DNA of 57,858 nt, taken from a virus. The notes beneath the pieces were generated by a model. The model did not search any database. It had not been told where the DNA came from and saw only the letters and a list, made by a program, of their open reading frames with translations. The position numbers and the translations under genes were made by a program. The stretch spans positions 1-57,858 of the IMG/VR virus record IMGVR_UViG_3300021197_001472. One strand, 5' to 3'. Below are positions 51,519 to 57,858 of this stretch, piece after piece (positions within the stretch are counted from its first letter, which is position 1; every line of letters begins with the position of its first letter).

Positions 51519-51584
51519 AGCTTACCCTTCTGAATAATTTATAATATTTTTTTTTGAAAAAATGTAGAGGAACTAAAGTTGCTT

Positions 51585-51720
51585 AAACTGTCACAACGTT
51601 TGCCAACTACCCATCTATGATTGGGATGGAAGCTAGATAAGTTATTGTTTTCCTTTCTATTTTCGGGGTGATGAAGGGGCATAACTGTCACATGACAGCA
51701 TGACAATGACAGACGTGACA
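51585..51720. repeat. TGTCA/TGACA repeats beside the integrase: attP candidate
   Basis: Between genes 50763-51518 and 51724-52869 lie CTGTCACA (51588-51595), the palindrome CTGTCA-CA-TGACAG (51685-51698) and three more TGACA copies (51701, 51707, 51716). Clustered short repeats next to an integrase gene often are arm-type integrase or excisionase sites. The crossover core itself cannot be identified here. The rest of this 205-bp interval shows nothing else. Confidence 0.45.
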
Positions 51721-51723
51721 TAA

Positions 51724-52869
51724 CTATAAACTCTGCACTGCACTAGCCAAATCATCAGGATGTAACGAGGCATACCTCATCGTTGTCTGGATGTTCTGAT
51801 GTCCCATCAACCGTCTGATTGTATCTAGTTGATGTCCTTTAAATCGTAACCAACTGGCAAACGTATGACGCAAGTGATACAACGTCGTGCCCTCTGGCAA
51901 GTCAGCCAGTTCTCTGGCCTTCTGCCATGGGTGCTTACAGAAATGTGGCTTCTGACTTTGACCGTCCTTGCCTACGATTGTATACCCACCACCAAATTGA
52001 TTCTTAAAAACGAAGCCGTATCGATCATGCCCTGGTATCTCGTTCAACGTCTCGTAAACAAGCGGATGTATTGGCACACTTCGCTTACGAAGTTGCTTGG
52101 TTTTCCCCTTGTAATTTTTCAGAACTAAGCTGCTAGAAGTAAGGTCATTGCGAAGGAACACATCATCCCACTTGAGCCTAGCCAACTCCACTGGCCGTGC
52201 CCCTGTATAAACAAGACACACATAGATCGCCAGCTTGTTTGGCCATCTCTCTTTGATGATATCAAGCAGTCTAGTTACTTCATCTTGCGTAAGGAAAATA
52301 TCCTCAAGATCTGGCTCAGGTAAAGCAACCATAGTCGGTGCGCGATAATCACTGTTGCCACCATGCTCTCTCTCCCACCGCTCCACGTAATTACACATGG
52401 CCCGAAATATTCCCAAGTATCTATTCACGCTTGAGTCACTCAACGGTGTCCTTGCAATGCTACGCCAGTGGTCGAATACACGATCTACCTCTACCTTTGT
52501 CCTTGGCAAATCCCAGTTTAACAATCCCCGTGTAACCGTCTTCGCCATACTCGTGGTATTCCCACTGCAAGAAGGATCGTTGGTATACACATGGAGCATG
52601 TCTTTTACCTTCCAGTGATTCACCCTCGACCAATCACCAATCAAAACTGGCTTAGACTCACGAACACTCTTGCGTTCAACCCGTGTCAATTCCCTCAACT
52701 GATATGCCTTAGCCAACACGGGGTTGTCTAATTCAATCTCTCTCAACTTTCTAAGTAGTACTTCGCTGGCCGCATCCTCACACGTAAGACCAGTAGACTC
52801 CTGTATCTTTACGCCAAGGTACTCACCCCACAAGCTGTACCGCTTGCCTCTTTTCCGTAACTTTATCAT
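51724..52869 (-). CDS. int: tyrosine recombinase / integrase, 381 aa
   Basis: C-terminal catalytic domain with the full set of residues: TGARPVELARLKWDDV (Arg), a Lys in the TKQLRKRSVPIH hairpin, YHLRHTFASWLRFKGH (His-x-x-Arg), LMGHQNIQTTMRYASL (His and the nucleophile Tyr near residue 365). N-terminal SAM-like core-binding domain lies around residues 75-165. The start follows AAGGAAACACCAC. It would integrate the genome into the host chromosome or resolve multimers; TGACA repeats just past its stop may be binding sites. Confidence 0.92.
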   Translation of the reverse strand: MIKLRKRGKRYSLWGEYLGVKIQESTGLTCEDAASEVLLRKLREIELDNPVLAKAYQLRELTRVERKSVRESKPVLIGDWSRVNHWKVKDMLHVYTNDPSCSGNTTSMAKTVTRGLLNWDLPRTKVEVDRVFDHWRSIARTPLSDSSVNRYLGIFRAMCNYVERWEREHGGNSDYRAPTMVALPEPDLEDIFLTQDEVTRLLDIIKERWPNKLAIYVCLVYTGARPVELARLKWDDVFLRNDLTSSSLVLKNYKGKTKQLRKRSVPIHPLVYETLNEIPGHDRYGFVFKNQFGGGYTIVGKDGQSQKPHFCKHPWQKARELADLPEGTTLYHLRHTFASWLRFKGHQLDTIRRLMGHQNIQTTMRYASLHPDDLASAVQSL

Positions 52870-52890
52870 GTGGTGTTTCCTTATTTTAAT

Positions 52891-53325
52891 CTACGTTGAA
52901 TATAAATCCTTATTGATTGCTCGATCCTCCGCACTCCAGCTTGTACTCCACGTTGGCTTCAGCCCACAGAACCGTTCGAACTCTACGTCTGTGTAACTAC
53001 CCATAGCTTCTGTATACATTCTGGAAGTCATCAATCGATTCCTAACCGTTATCCCTGTGCCTCTAATGATATGGTCTTGTGCCCCTCTTATGTGGCCCTT
53101 CACTGTACTTTCTGTACAGCCCAACCGACTGGCTATCTCACCATTGGAAGCCCCGCCCGTAAGCATCAGCATCACTGCATGTTGCTTGCGACTGAGACGT
53201 TCTATCCACTGGTTTGATTCTTGGCTGACGCTTGAGCCAGCGTTACCTCCACTGGCCATTCGTATCAACATATCGACTTGGGCTTCGAGCCTCCCAACTC
53301 TTTGCTCTAAGTCTTCGCTTATCAT
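52891..53325 (-). CDS. LuxR-type HTH regulator, 144 aa
   Basis: A short coiled segment (LEQRVGRLEAQVDMLIRM) precedes a LuxR/GerE helix-turn-helix (LSRKQHAVMLMLTGGASNGEIASRLGCTESTVKGHIRGAQDHI). No autoinducer or receiver domain. It lies just upstream of the integrase on the same strand, so it may control lysogeny functions. The start follows AAGAGGCACCAC, a variant of the common leader. Confidence 0.78.
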   Translation of the reverse strand: MISEDLEQRVGRLEAQVDMLIRMASGGNAGSSVSQESNQWIERLSRKQHAVMLMLTGGASNGEIASRLGCTESTVKGHIRGAQDHIIRGTGITVRNRLMTSRMYTEAMGSYTDVEFERFCGLKPTWSTSWSAEDRAINKDLYST

Positions 53326-53360
53326 GTGGTGCCTCTTTTCTGTTAGTAATAATGCTAAAC

Positions 53361-53579
53361 TTATTTAGTGTCTATGCCAACTTCTGTCAACTTTCGACGT
53401 GCCCCGTTCGCAAACTGCTTACGCCACTTGGGGTTATCAAGTGCCTGTGCTATGGCGTATCCAAGCATAGCCCCGTCAGTGTCACTGTCTGTATCGAACA
53501 CGGCACCTCCAAGGGTGCCGTTAGGACTCACTACAATGATTGCTCCCCCTTCCTCTAGTACAAGGGTGGCCTTACTCAT
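53361..53579 (-). CDS. hypothetical protein, 72 aa
   Basis: MSKATLVLEEGGAIIVVSPNGTLGGAVFDTDSDTDGAMLGYAIAQALDNPKWRKQFANGARRKLTEVGIDTK. Coupled by ATGA to the CobT-like gene before it. Small alpha/beta protein; no family. Might work with the AAA+/VWA pair (context only). Confidence 0.65.
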   Translation of the reverse strand: MSKATLVLEEGGAIIVVSPNGTLGGAVFDTDSDTDGAMLGYAIAQALDNPKWRKQFANGARRKLTEVGIDTK

Positions 53580-55453
53580 GCTACTCTCCTCTCATTACTT
53601 GCCTTAAAGTTCTCACCCAACAACATCTTCGCAAAGTCATCCATCACCTTGCTGGCAAGAGCATCAACATCCTCCACGACGACGCTTCGATCACACCATC
53701 TCCCTATGTAGTCCTTACCAATGCCGACACCGACGACCTCGATGCCTTTATTCTGCATCGTTCTTATCGCTTGCCGTGCAGTGTCCTGACTGTTTGGCTC
53801 TCCATCGGTCACAAGGATAATGATCTTCCGATCCGCGTGTCGTTTCTCTAGCCTTGGGTATGTAAGATACAGGGCATCAGTCAGCGGAGTATCTGCATGG
53901 GATAGTGTCGTACCAGTGCCAAAGAAGGGAAGGCATTTGGCTACCCGCATACCGAATGGCTTGACTGCCAACACCTGTAATGGGTAGTAACGACTGAAGC
54001 CTTTCTCTTTAGCTTGAAGTTCCCTGCATTCATAACTGTTCCAGTTACCTCCCAAGAAAAGCAAAGCCTCATTGCCGACACCGATATTCTCCATCGTCTT
54101 AGACAATGCATAACCCATAGCCATGGCACTCTGCATTCTTGGGCCACTCATACTAGACGAACCATCAATGAGTATCTGCACATCAGTATCTATCTCTGGC
54201 GTACGTTGGCGTTTCCTAAACACGTCGGGATGCAGGTTGAATGCACGAACGAGACGACTTGGATCTAATCTCCCATCCATGTGTCCACTGTCCCAGCGTC
54301 GTGTCATCTGGGCAACAAACCCCCGCTGTATCTTGCGACGCATAACGCTTATCTTCCCACCGACCATCTTCGATAGCTCGACGTAGGGTTTCAGCCCATT
54401 CTTCAATCCATCCTTGCCAAACATTTGCTCGGCTGGCGTCTCTCCACTGTACAATGACCACTTCGATTCACCCCCTCCAAGACTCTGCCAGTTACCAGGT
54501 TCAAACACTCTGTCCCTGGTTGTAGTGTATGGCCTGTAAATCGCATCCCCTCTATTGCCGTGGCCATGTGGTGCATGGTCAGAGTCATGCCGTGTGATCT
54601 GCTCCATGTATGCCTTAGCCTCTATGTTGAAGGGCTTGGTTATATCAATCACTGGCTCGGCATCCCGATCAGCGAGAAGACGGTCGTTGTGCATGTCCTC
54701 CCACTCCTTGGCCTGTGTCCTCACCTTGATCTGGCATGGTGCCATGCCATCCTTGTCGTACTCACGCATGGCATCCGCAATCTTCTTAGCCACACTAATC
54801 GCCTCTTCCGGTGTCTCAACCGCTTCGATCCAGCTATAGTACTCCCGCAAATGATCCAGTTGATCTGGCTTGAATGACCGCCAACAATGCTTACTCCACT
54901 TACCTGCATACCCCTTGGCCTGACCACTGAACCACGTCATCGACTGCGGCCCCATGTAAGATATGGGCATCCGTACATATGAATCGTCCCTGAGTACTGC
55001 ATCATCATCGTCACTCGCAGTCACCTGTGTCGCAACGATAGCACTGAACGTATCCATATCTATCCGGTCATGGACATCGGATAGGAACTGCAATGATCCC
55101 TCGTACTCGGCAAGCCAGAGCTTCTCGATACGACAATCCTCTACAACATTCAGAAGGTATGCATACAACTCGTCTTTGTCTCTCCGTATCTCAGCAACCT
55201 TCTCGTGCAAACTCCTTGGCGTAAACATGATGTGGGCACACTCGTGGTGGTAGTACCCACGGCTGAAGCTGATCTCATCATCCGTAAGGTACAACTCGTG
55301 CCCGTATATGGCAGGTAGGAATATGACATTGCCATCTGTACAGGCTTCGTTACCCTCGAACTGTACGACAACATCCATCTTGCCGCCTAACATCTTGGCA
55401 CCCGTAACGATTGCTCGTTCGAATACCTCGGTAGTCATTGGTCTTCTATGCAT
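53576..55453 (-). CDS. CobT-like VWA protein with HExxH motif, 625 aa
   Basis: The N-terminal part contains YYHHECAHIMF (HExxH at 70-74), a zincin-like site. The C-terminus is a von Willebrand A domain with a MIDAS motif VQILIDGSSSMSGP (about residue 430), a later IILVTDGEPN and GIEVVGVGIG. This is the layout of CobT-like proteins encoded by phages together with a CobS-like AAA+ ATPase. In bacteria CobS and CobT form a metal-insertion chelatase; phage pairs lack other cobalamin genes, so a MoxR-type remodelling or proteolytic role is more likely. Confidence 0.85.
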   Translation of the reverse strand: MHRRPMTTEVFERAIVTGAKMLGGKMDVVVQFEGNEACTDGNVIFLPAIYGHELYLTDDEISFSRGYYHHECAHIMFTPRSLHEKVAEIRRDKDELYAYLLNVVEDCRIEKLWLAEYEGSLQFLSDVHDRIDMDTFSAIVATQVTASDDDDAVLRDDSYVRMPISYMGPQSMTWFSGQAKGYAGKWSKHCWRSFKPDQLDHLREYYSWIEAVETPEEAISVAKKIADAMREYDKDGMAPCQIKVRTQAKEWEDMHNDRLLADRDAEPVIDITKPFNIEAKAYMEQITRHDSDHAPHGHGNRGDAIYRPYTTTRDRVFEPGNWQSLGGGESKWSLYSGETPAEQMFGKDGLKNGLKPYVELSKMVGGKISVMRRKIQRGFVAQMTRRWDSGHMDGRLDPSRLVRAFNLHPDVFRKRQRTPEIDTDVQILIDGSSSMSGPRMQSAMAMGYALSKTMENIGVGNEALLFLGGNWNSYECRELQAKEKGFSRYYPLQVLAVKPFGMRVAKCLPFFGTGTTLSHADTPLTDALYLTYPRLEKRHADRKIIILVTDGEPNSQDTARQAIRTMQNKGIEVVGVGIGKDYIGRWCDRSVVVEDVDALASKVMDDFAKMLLGENFKASNERRVA

Positions 55454-55715
55454 GTGTGGTGTCTCCTTTTATTTCGACGAATTTTTTACGTTTCAATTTA
55501 ACAGGGTTAGTATGTGCGTCTTGCCAATAGAACTCTGGCCCACCATGAAATTTTTCTAAGGTATAATTGACCGTCGATCCATCACGATACGTCGCTTCAG
55601 AGGCTTCTATCTCTTTTGCTTTTTCAAGTGCATCTGCCCTGCTCGTAGCCATTACTTCACAATATGCAATGTGGTATACTGAACCGCTTACAAAATACTT
55701 CTTTTCCTTACTCAT
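55446..55715 (-). CDS. hypothetical protein, 89 aa
   Basis: MSKEKKYFVSGSVYHIAYCEVMATSRADALEKAKEIEASEATYRDGSTVNYTLEKFHGG..., a beta-alpha-beta small domain. The start follows AAGGAGACACCAC. Overlaps the CobT-like gene by 8 bases. Function unknown. Confidence 0.65.
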   Translation of the reverse strand: MSKEKKYFVSGSVYHIAYCEVMATSRADALEKAKEIEASEATYRDGSTVNYTLEKFHGGPEFYWQDAHTNPVKLKRKKFVEIKGDTTHA

Positions 55716-55726
55716 GTGGTGTCTCC

Positions 55727-55927
55727 TTATCCTATCAATGATTGTACAATGGAGCGGTCGTCGTCTTCGGCATACTTCTTGACGAAGTTATTCCGTACCC
55801 GCCTTGCCGCCTCTTTCTGCGACCTTGCCTGTACAGATTTGACTTCGTCTATTTGATGCTCAACGCCAAGCTTATCGACTAACCTGTCAACAATCCTTGC
55901 TTGTATCCTGATGTCATACTTAGGCAT
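55727..55927 (-). CDS. hypothetical protein, 66 aa
   Basis: MPKYDIRIQARIVDRLVDKLGVEHQIDEVKSVQARSQKEAARRVRNNFVKKYAEDDDRSIVQSLIG. Beta strand then helix, similar in layout to the neighbouring 89-aa protein. It overlaps the next upstream gene by 8 bases. Unknown. Confidence 0.65.
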   Translation of the reverse strand: MPKYDIRIQARIVDRLVDKLGVEHQIDEVKSVQARSQKEAARRVRNNFVKKYAEDDDRSIVQSLIG

Positions 55928-56111
55928 CGTTGTCCTCCTCTGGTAAATACCGAACGTCTAGATGCCATGAGTAATTTGAGAACTTTCCCCGTGTCTCATC
56001 ATCTCCTTCTAGTATGTCTCCGATTAAACATGCGAACATGTCTCGCAAATGTGGATGTCTATCCAGTCTTGCTTCCATGTCGAATGGTGTATAGTCTTCT
56101 ACGTCTATCAT
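55920..56111 (-). CDS. hypothetical protein, 63 aa
   Basis: MIDVEDYTPFDMEARLDRHPHLRDMFACLIGDILEGDDETRGKFSNYSWHLDVRYLPEEDNDA, acidic. Coupled by ATGA to the gene upstream. Unknown function. Confidence 0.65.
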   Translation of the reverse strand: MIDVEDYTPFDMEARLDRHPHLRDMFACLIGDILEGDDETRGKFSNYSWHLDVRYLPEEDNDA

Positions 56112-56341
56112 GTGTCGTTCACCTTTTTGATTGTTGAATAGATTTTCTTAGACAGCCTCAGCTTCACATCCCTGTAGGGATCGTGGATGTACACCCACTT
56201 CAATCCCGTCTTGGCCCATACCCAACGATGACCACTCCCAACCTTGGGGATCTCATCTTGCAGAACCATGTGTACAAACTGACAGCCCTTCCACTTGTTG
56301 CCCTTTGGTTTGGGCAACCTCTTCTCTCTCGACCACGCCAT
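56108..56341 (-). CDS. hypothetical basic protein, 77 aa
   Basis: Start at 56341 (MAWSREKRLPKPKGNKWKGCQFV) chosen for GGAGG six bases upstream, two bases beyond the CobS-like stop. Basic protein with several Trp (GSGHRWVWAKTGLKWVYIHDPYRDVKLR). Likely beta-rich. Unknown. Confidence 0.65.
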   Translation of the reverse strand: MAWSREKRLPKPKGNKWKGCQFVHMVLQDEIPKVGSGHRWVWAKTGLKWVYIHDPYRDVKLRLSKKIYSTIKKVNDT

Positions 56342-56343
56342 GA

Positions 56344-57564
56344 TCAACCTCCGAAGTGGGCGTCGATAGCCTCGTTCATCTTGGCTATGTCCTCATCAGA
56401 GGCACGACCGGATAGCGTGTACCCGATAGCCGATTTGATTGCTGCCTTATCCTGACCCCACACATCGATCATCTTGGCCACAGTCGTGAGACCACGAGGC
56501 GTGATGGTTGTGAGTACCTCGCCCTTGGTAAACGCATCCCGAATGTGGTTGGCTATACGAACGAGCTTGGTTGCAACACTATGCTTGCAGGTAGGAACCT
56601 TCGCAGTAATGAGCGCGACCTCTTCGTCATGGTCAAGATAACTGGCCTCAACCCAGACTTGAAACCTGTCGATGAAAGCTTGGCTCTGTATACGCGCACC
56701 CTGATAGCACCCATACTCATCACCCTGCCCCTTGGTATTGGCAGTCGCAACGATACGGAACATCGGATCAGCCTTGATTACTCGACCGCCATCCTCAGTG
56801 ATACGCAACGTGCGACCATCCTCAAGCACTGGCTGAAACGCATACAGGACATCCGATCGAGCGAAGTCGATCTCGTCTGCCTCTAATATGTATGGCCCCT
56901 GCATTGCTTGCGGAAGCACACCGTCCACAAACTTTGATGCAGTCACACCGTCTATACTTACGAGGGTGTCACGCCCAAGGAAATCGAGACGTGTCATCTC
57001 GCTGTCCATGTTGACTCGCAACGATGGTTGTTGTGTACGTGCAGAGATCTGTTGGATGAGCGTCGTTTTACCAGTGCCCGTATGACCGAAGTGATACACG
57101 GGAAGGTCATGCTCCAGTGCATACAGGATCGGACACAAGACATCTGGGTTGAACAGGTAGTCTGGATCAATGTCTGGTACATCTGGATGCACACCGTTTG
57201 GCCAAAAGAACTTGGTCACCATCTGCATCATAGGTGCTGGCAACGTAAGGTCACCCCTCCGCATGGCTTCCTTGGTTTCTTCTGGAGCAAACAACTCATA
57301 CGCTGGCACTCGCTCGGTCTGGTAATCGAAGTCGATACGGGAGTTCATCTTGGCAAGATCCTTGTCACTTGTCCTGATGATCTTGCCACCGTTGGCAAGC
57401 TGTTGTTGCAAGTCCTTGATCGTGCGCTGGTACTTCTCCTCGTCCATAATGTGGAGCCTCTCCTGACTTTGAAGAGCCGCCTGTACTTCCTGATCGGCAA
57501 CGCCCTGGCTAACCATTGGCTGGCCAGTTACTTCGGCTTGCAAGTTATCTAAGTCTGTACTCAT
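56344..57564 (-). CDS. CobS/MoxR-like AAA+ ATPase, 406 aa
   Basis: The ATG at 57564 is preceded by AAGGAAACACCAC. Residues 1-60 form a coiled N-terminal region. The AAA+ core has Walker A FGHTGTGKTT (159-168), Walker B YILEADEIDFA (225-235) and RITEDGGRVIKADPMFRIVATANTKGQGDE as the sensor region. Partner of the CobT-like VWA protein four genes downstream. MoxR/VWA pairs act as chaperones inserting metals or remodelling complexes. Acts probably on a phage or host protein soon after infection. Confidence 0.85.
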   Translation of the reverse strand: MSTDLDNLQAEVTGQPMVSQGVADQEVQAALQSQERLHIMDEEKYQRTIKDLQQQLANGGKIIRTSDKDLAKMNSRIDFDYQTERVPAYELFAPEETKEAMRRGDLTLPAPMMQMVTKFFWPNGVHPDVPDIDPDYLFNPDVLCPILYALEHDLPVYHFGHTGTGKTTLIQQISARTQQPSLRVNMDSEMTRLDFLGRDTLVSIDGVTASKFVDGVLPQAMQGPYILEADEIDFARSDVLYAFQPVLEDGRTLRITEDGGRVIKADPMFRIVATANTKGQGDEYGCYQGARIQSQAFIDRFQVWVEASYLDHDEEVALITAKVPTCKHSVATKLVRIANHIRDAFTKGEVLTTITPRGLTTVAKMIDVWGQDKAAIKSAIGYTLSGRASDEDIAKMNEAIDAHFGG

Positions 57565-57595
57565 GTGGTGTTTCCTTCTTTGGTTGAAATGAAAA

Positions 57596-57618
57596 CGGGG
57601 AAGCAAGATGCTTCCCCG
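57596..57618 (-). terminator. intrinsic terminator between the junction gene and cobS-like gene
   Basis: A 9-bp stem CGGGGAAGC/GCTTCCCCG with a 5-base loop, followed on the minus strand by TTTTCATTT. It lies 15 bases after the stop of the 79-aa junction gene, so it ends the leftward early operon, and the cobS-like operon begins right after it. Confidence 0.82.
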
Positions 57619-57632
57619 ATAGTGGTCGAACT

Positions 57633-57858
57633 CTATGATGCACTTGGATAAGTGTACTCTGCTAACCATTTGTCGTCGGCAGTCACGAGCTTCACTGAGC
57701 CATGATTAATCAGGTCTCGAATGTAGGTGTCGGCTGGCCCTTCCCAAGTCCCGTGAGTAAACGGAGATTTAACAGCGACGTTCCATCGAGCGTAGTTGTC
57801 ATTCTTCTCAGCCGCTGAATGCTTATAGGTCTTGAGAACCCTCCACTCCCATCCACCT
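57633..57858 (-). CDS. 3' part of the 79-aa gene crossing the window junction
   Basis: Open from the right edge to TAG at 57633-57635: one base, then GGWEWRVLKTYKHSAAEKND...KWLAEYTYPSAS. Joined to bases 14-1 it gives a complete frame of 80 codons. The Trp- and Tyr-rich small protein resembles phage hypothetical proteins without known role. It is the last gene of the leftward early operon, followed by the terminator at 57596-57618. Confidence 0.75.
   Translation of the reverse strand, partial: GGWEWRVLKTYKHSAAEKNDNYARWNVAVKSPFTHGTWEGPADTYIRDLINHGSVKLVTADDKWLAEYTYPSAS

Noticed and set aside
53576-57564. Cobalamin biosynthesis by the CobS/CobT-like pair
   Set aside because: No other cobalamin gene is present and a HExxH motif is found in the CobT-like protein; the name reflects fold only.
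1-57858. CRISPR array or tRNA genes
   Set aside because: No regularly spaced identical repeats and no cloverleaf-forming sequence were seen.

Overview
The window reads as a complete phage genome of 57,858 bp, circular or circularly permuted, of podovirus-like gene content. No tRNA, rRNA, insertion sequence or CRISPR array was seen. The two ends belong together: the 14 bases at the left edge (minus strand, coding MKQA plus two bases) continue in frame into an open reading frame that enters at the right edge, giving one 79-residue protein. Nearly all sequence is coding, with many start/stop overlaps of the ATGA and TAATG type. The host is probably a marine proteobacterium, likely an alphaproteobacterium. 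That rests on the style of the tail-fibre domains, the 3TM gene-transfer-agent-type holin and a DUF6127-like protein, and is an inference.

Layout. (1) 1-5.1 kb, minus strand: an early-type operon of small proteins, including a zinc-ribbon protein and a cytosine-methyltransferase-like protein. Its promoter-proximal part (about 3.41-5.60 kb) is packed with perfect short inverted repeats that run through coding and non-coding DNA alike. (2) 5.2-42.0 kb, plus strand: packaging (possible small terminase, TerL), portal, tail fibres and other receptor-binding-type proteins, scaffold, DUF5309-type major capsid protein, tail adaptor and a P22-gp10-like tail protein. These are followed by internal virion proteins ending in a 3164-residue polyvalent protein, then lysis genes (small membrane protein, M15 peptidase, 3TM holin). 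(3) 42.0-46.3 kb, minus strand: nucleotide metabolism and recombination (dATP/dGTP diphosphohydrolase-like, PD-(D/E)XK exonuclease, SSB-like protein, Sak4-like RecA-fold ATPase). (4) 46.4-50.3 kb, plus strand: HTH regulator, primase-polymerase/helicase, HTH-zinc protein, Holliday-junction-resolvase-like nuclease, DUF6127-like membrane protein, HNH endonuclease. (5) 50.4-57.6 kb, minus strand: unknown proteins, tyrosine integrase, LuxR-type regulator and a CobT-like VWA protein with a CobS/MoxR-like AAA+ ATPase at the head of the operon.

How it works together. No replicative DNA polymerase and no phage RNA polymerase is recognisable, so host enzymes probably transcribe and replicate the genome, with the prim-pol/helicase starting replication and the Sak4/exonuclease/SSB set recombining it. 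The integrase and regulators suggest a temperate or formerly temperate lifestyle. Most striking are: the hyper-palindromic early region, in which several stop codons lie at hairpin apices; a leader element repeated four times in the early operon; a plus-strand-only GGGACGAC motif that recurs just after stop codons in the late region; and a recurrent AAGGAAACACCAC leader before start codons.
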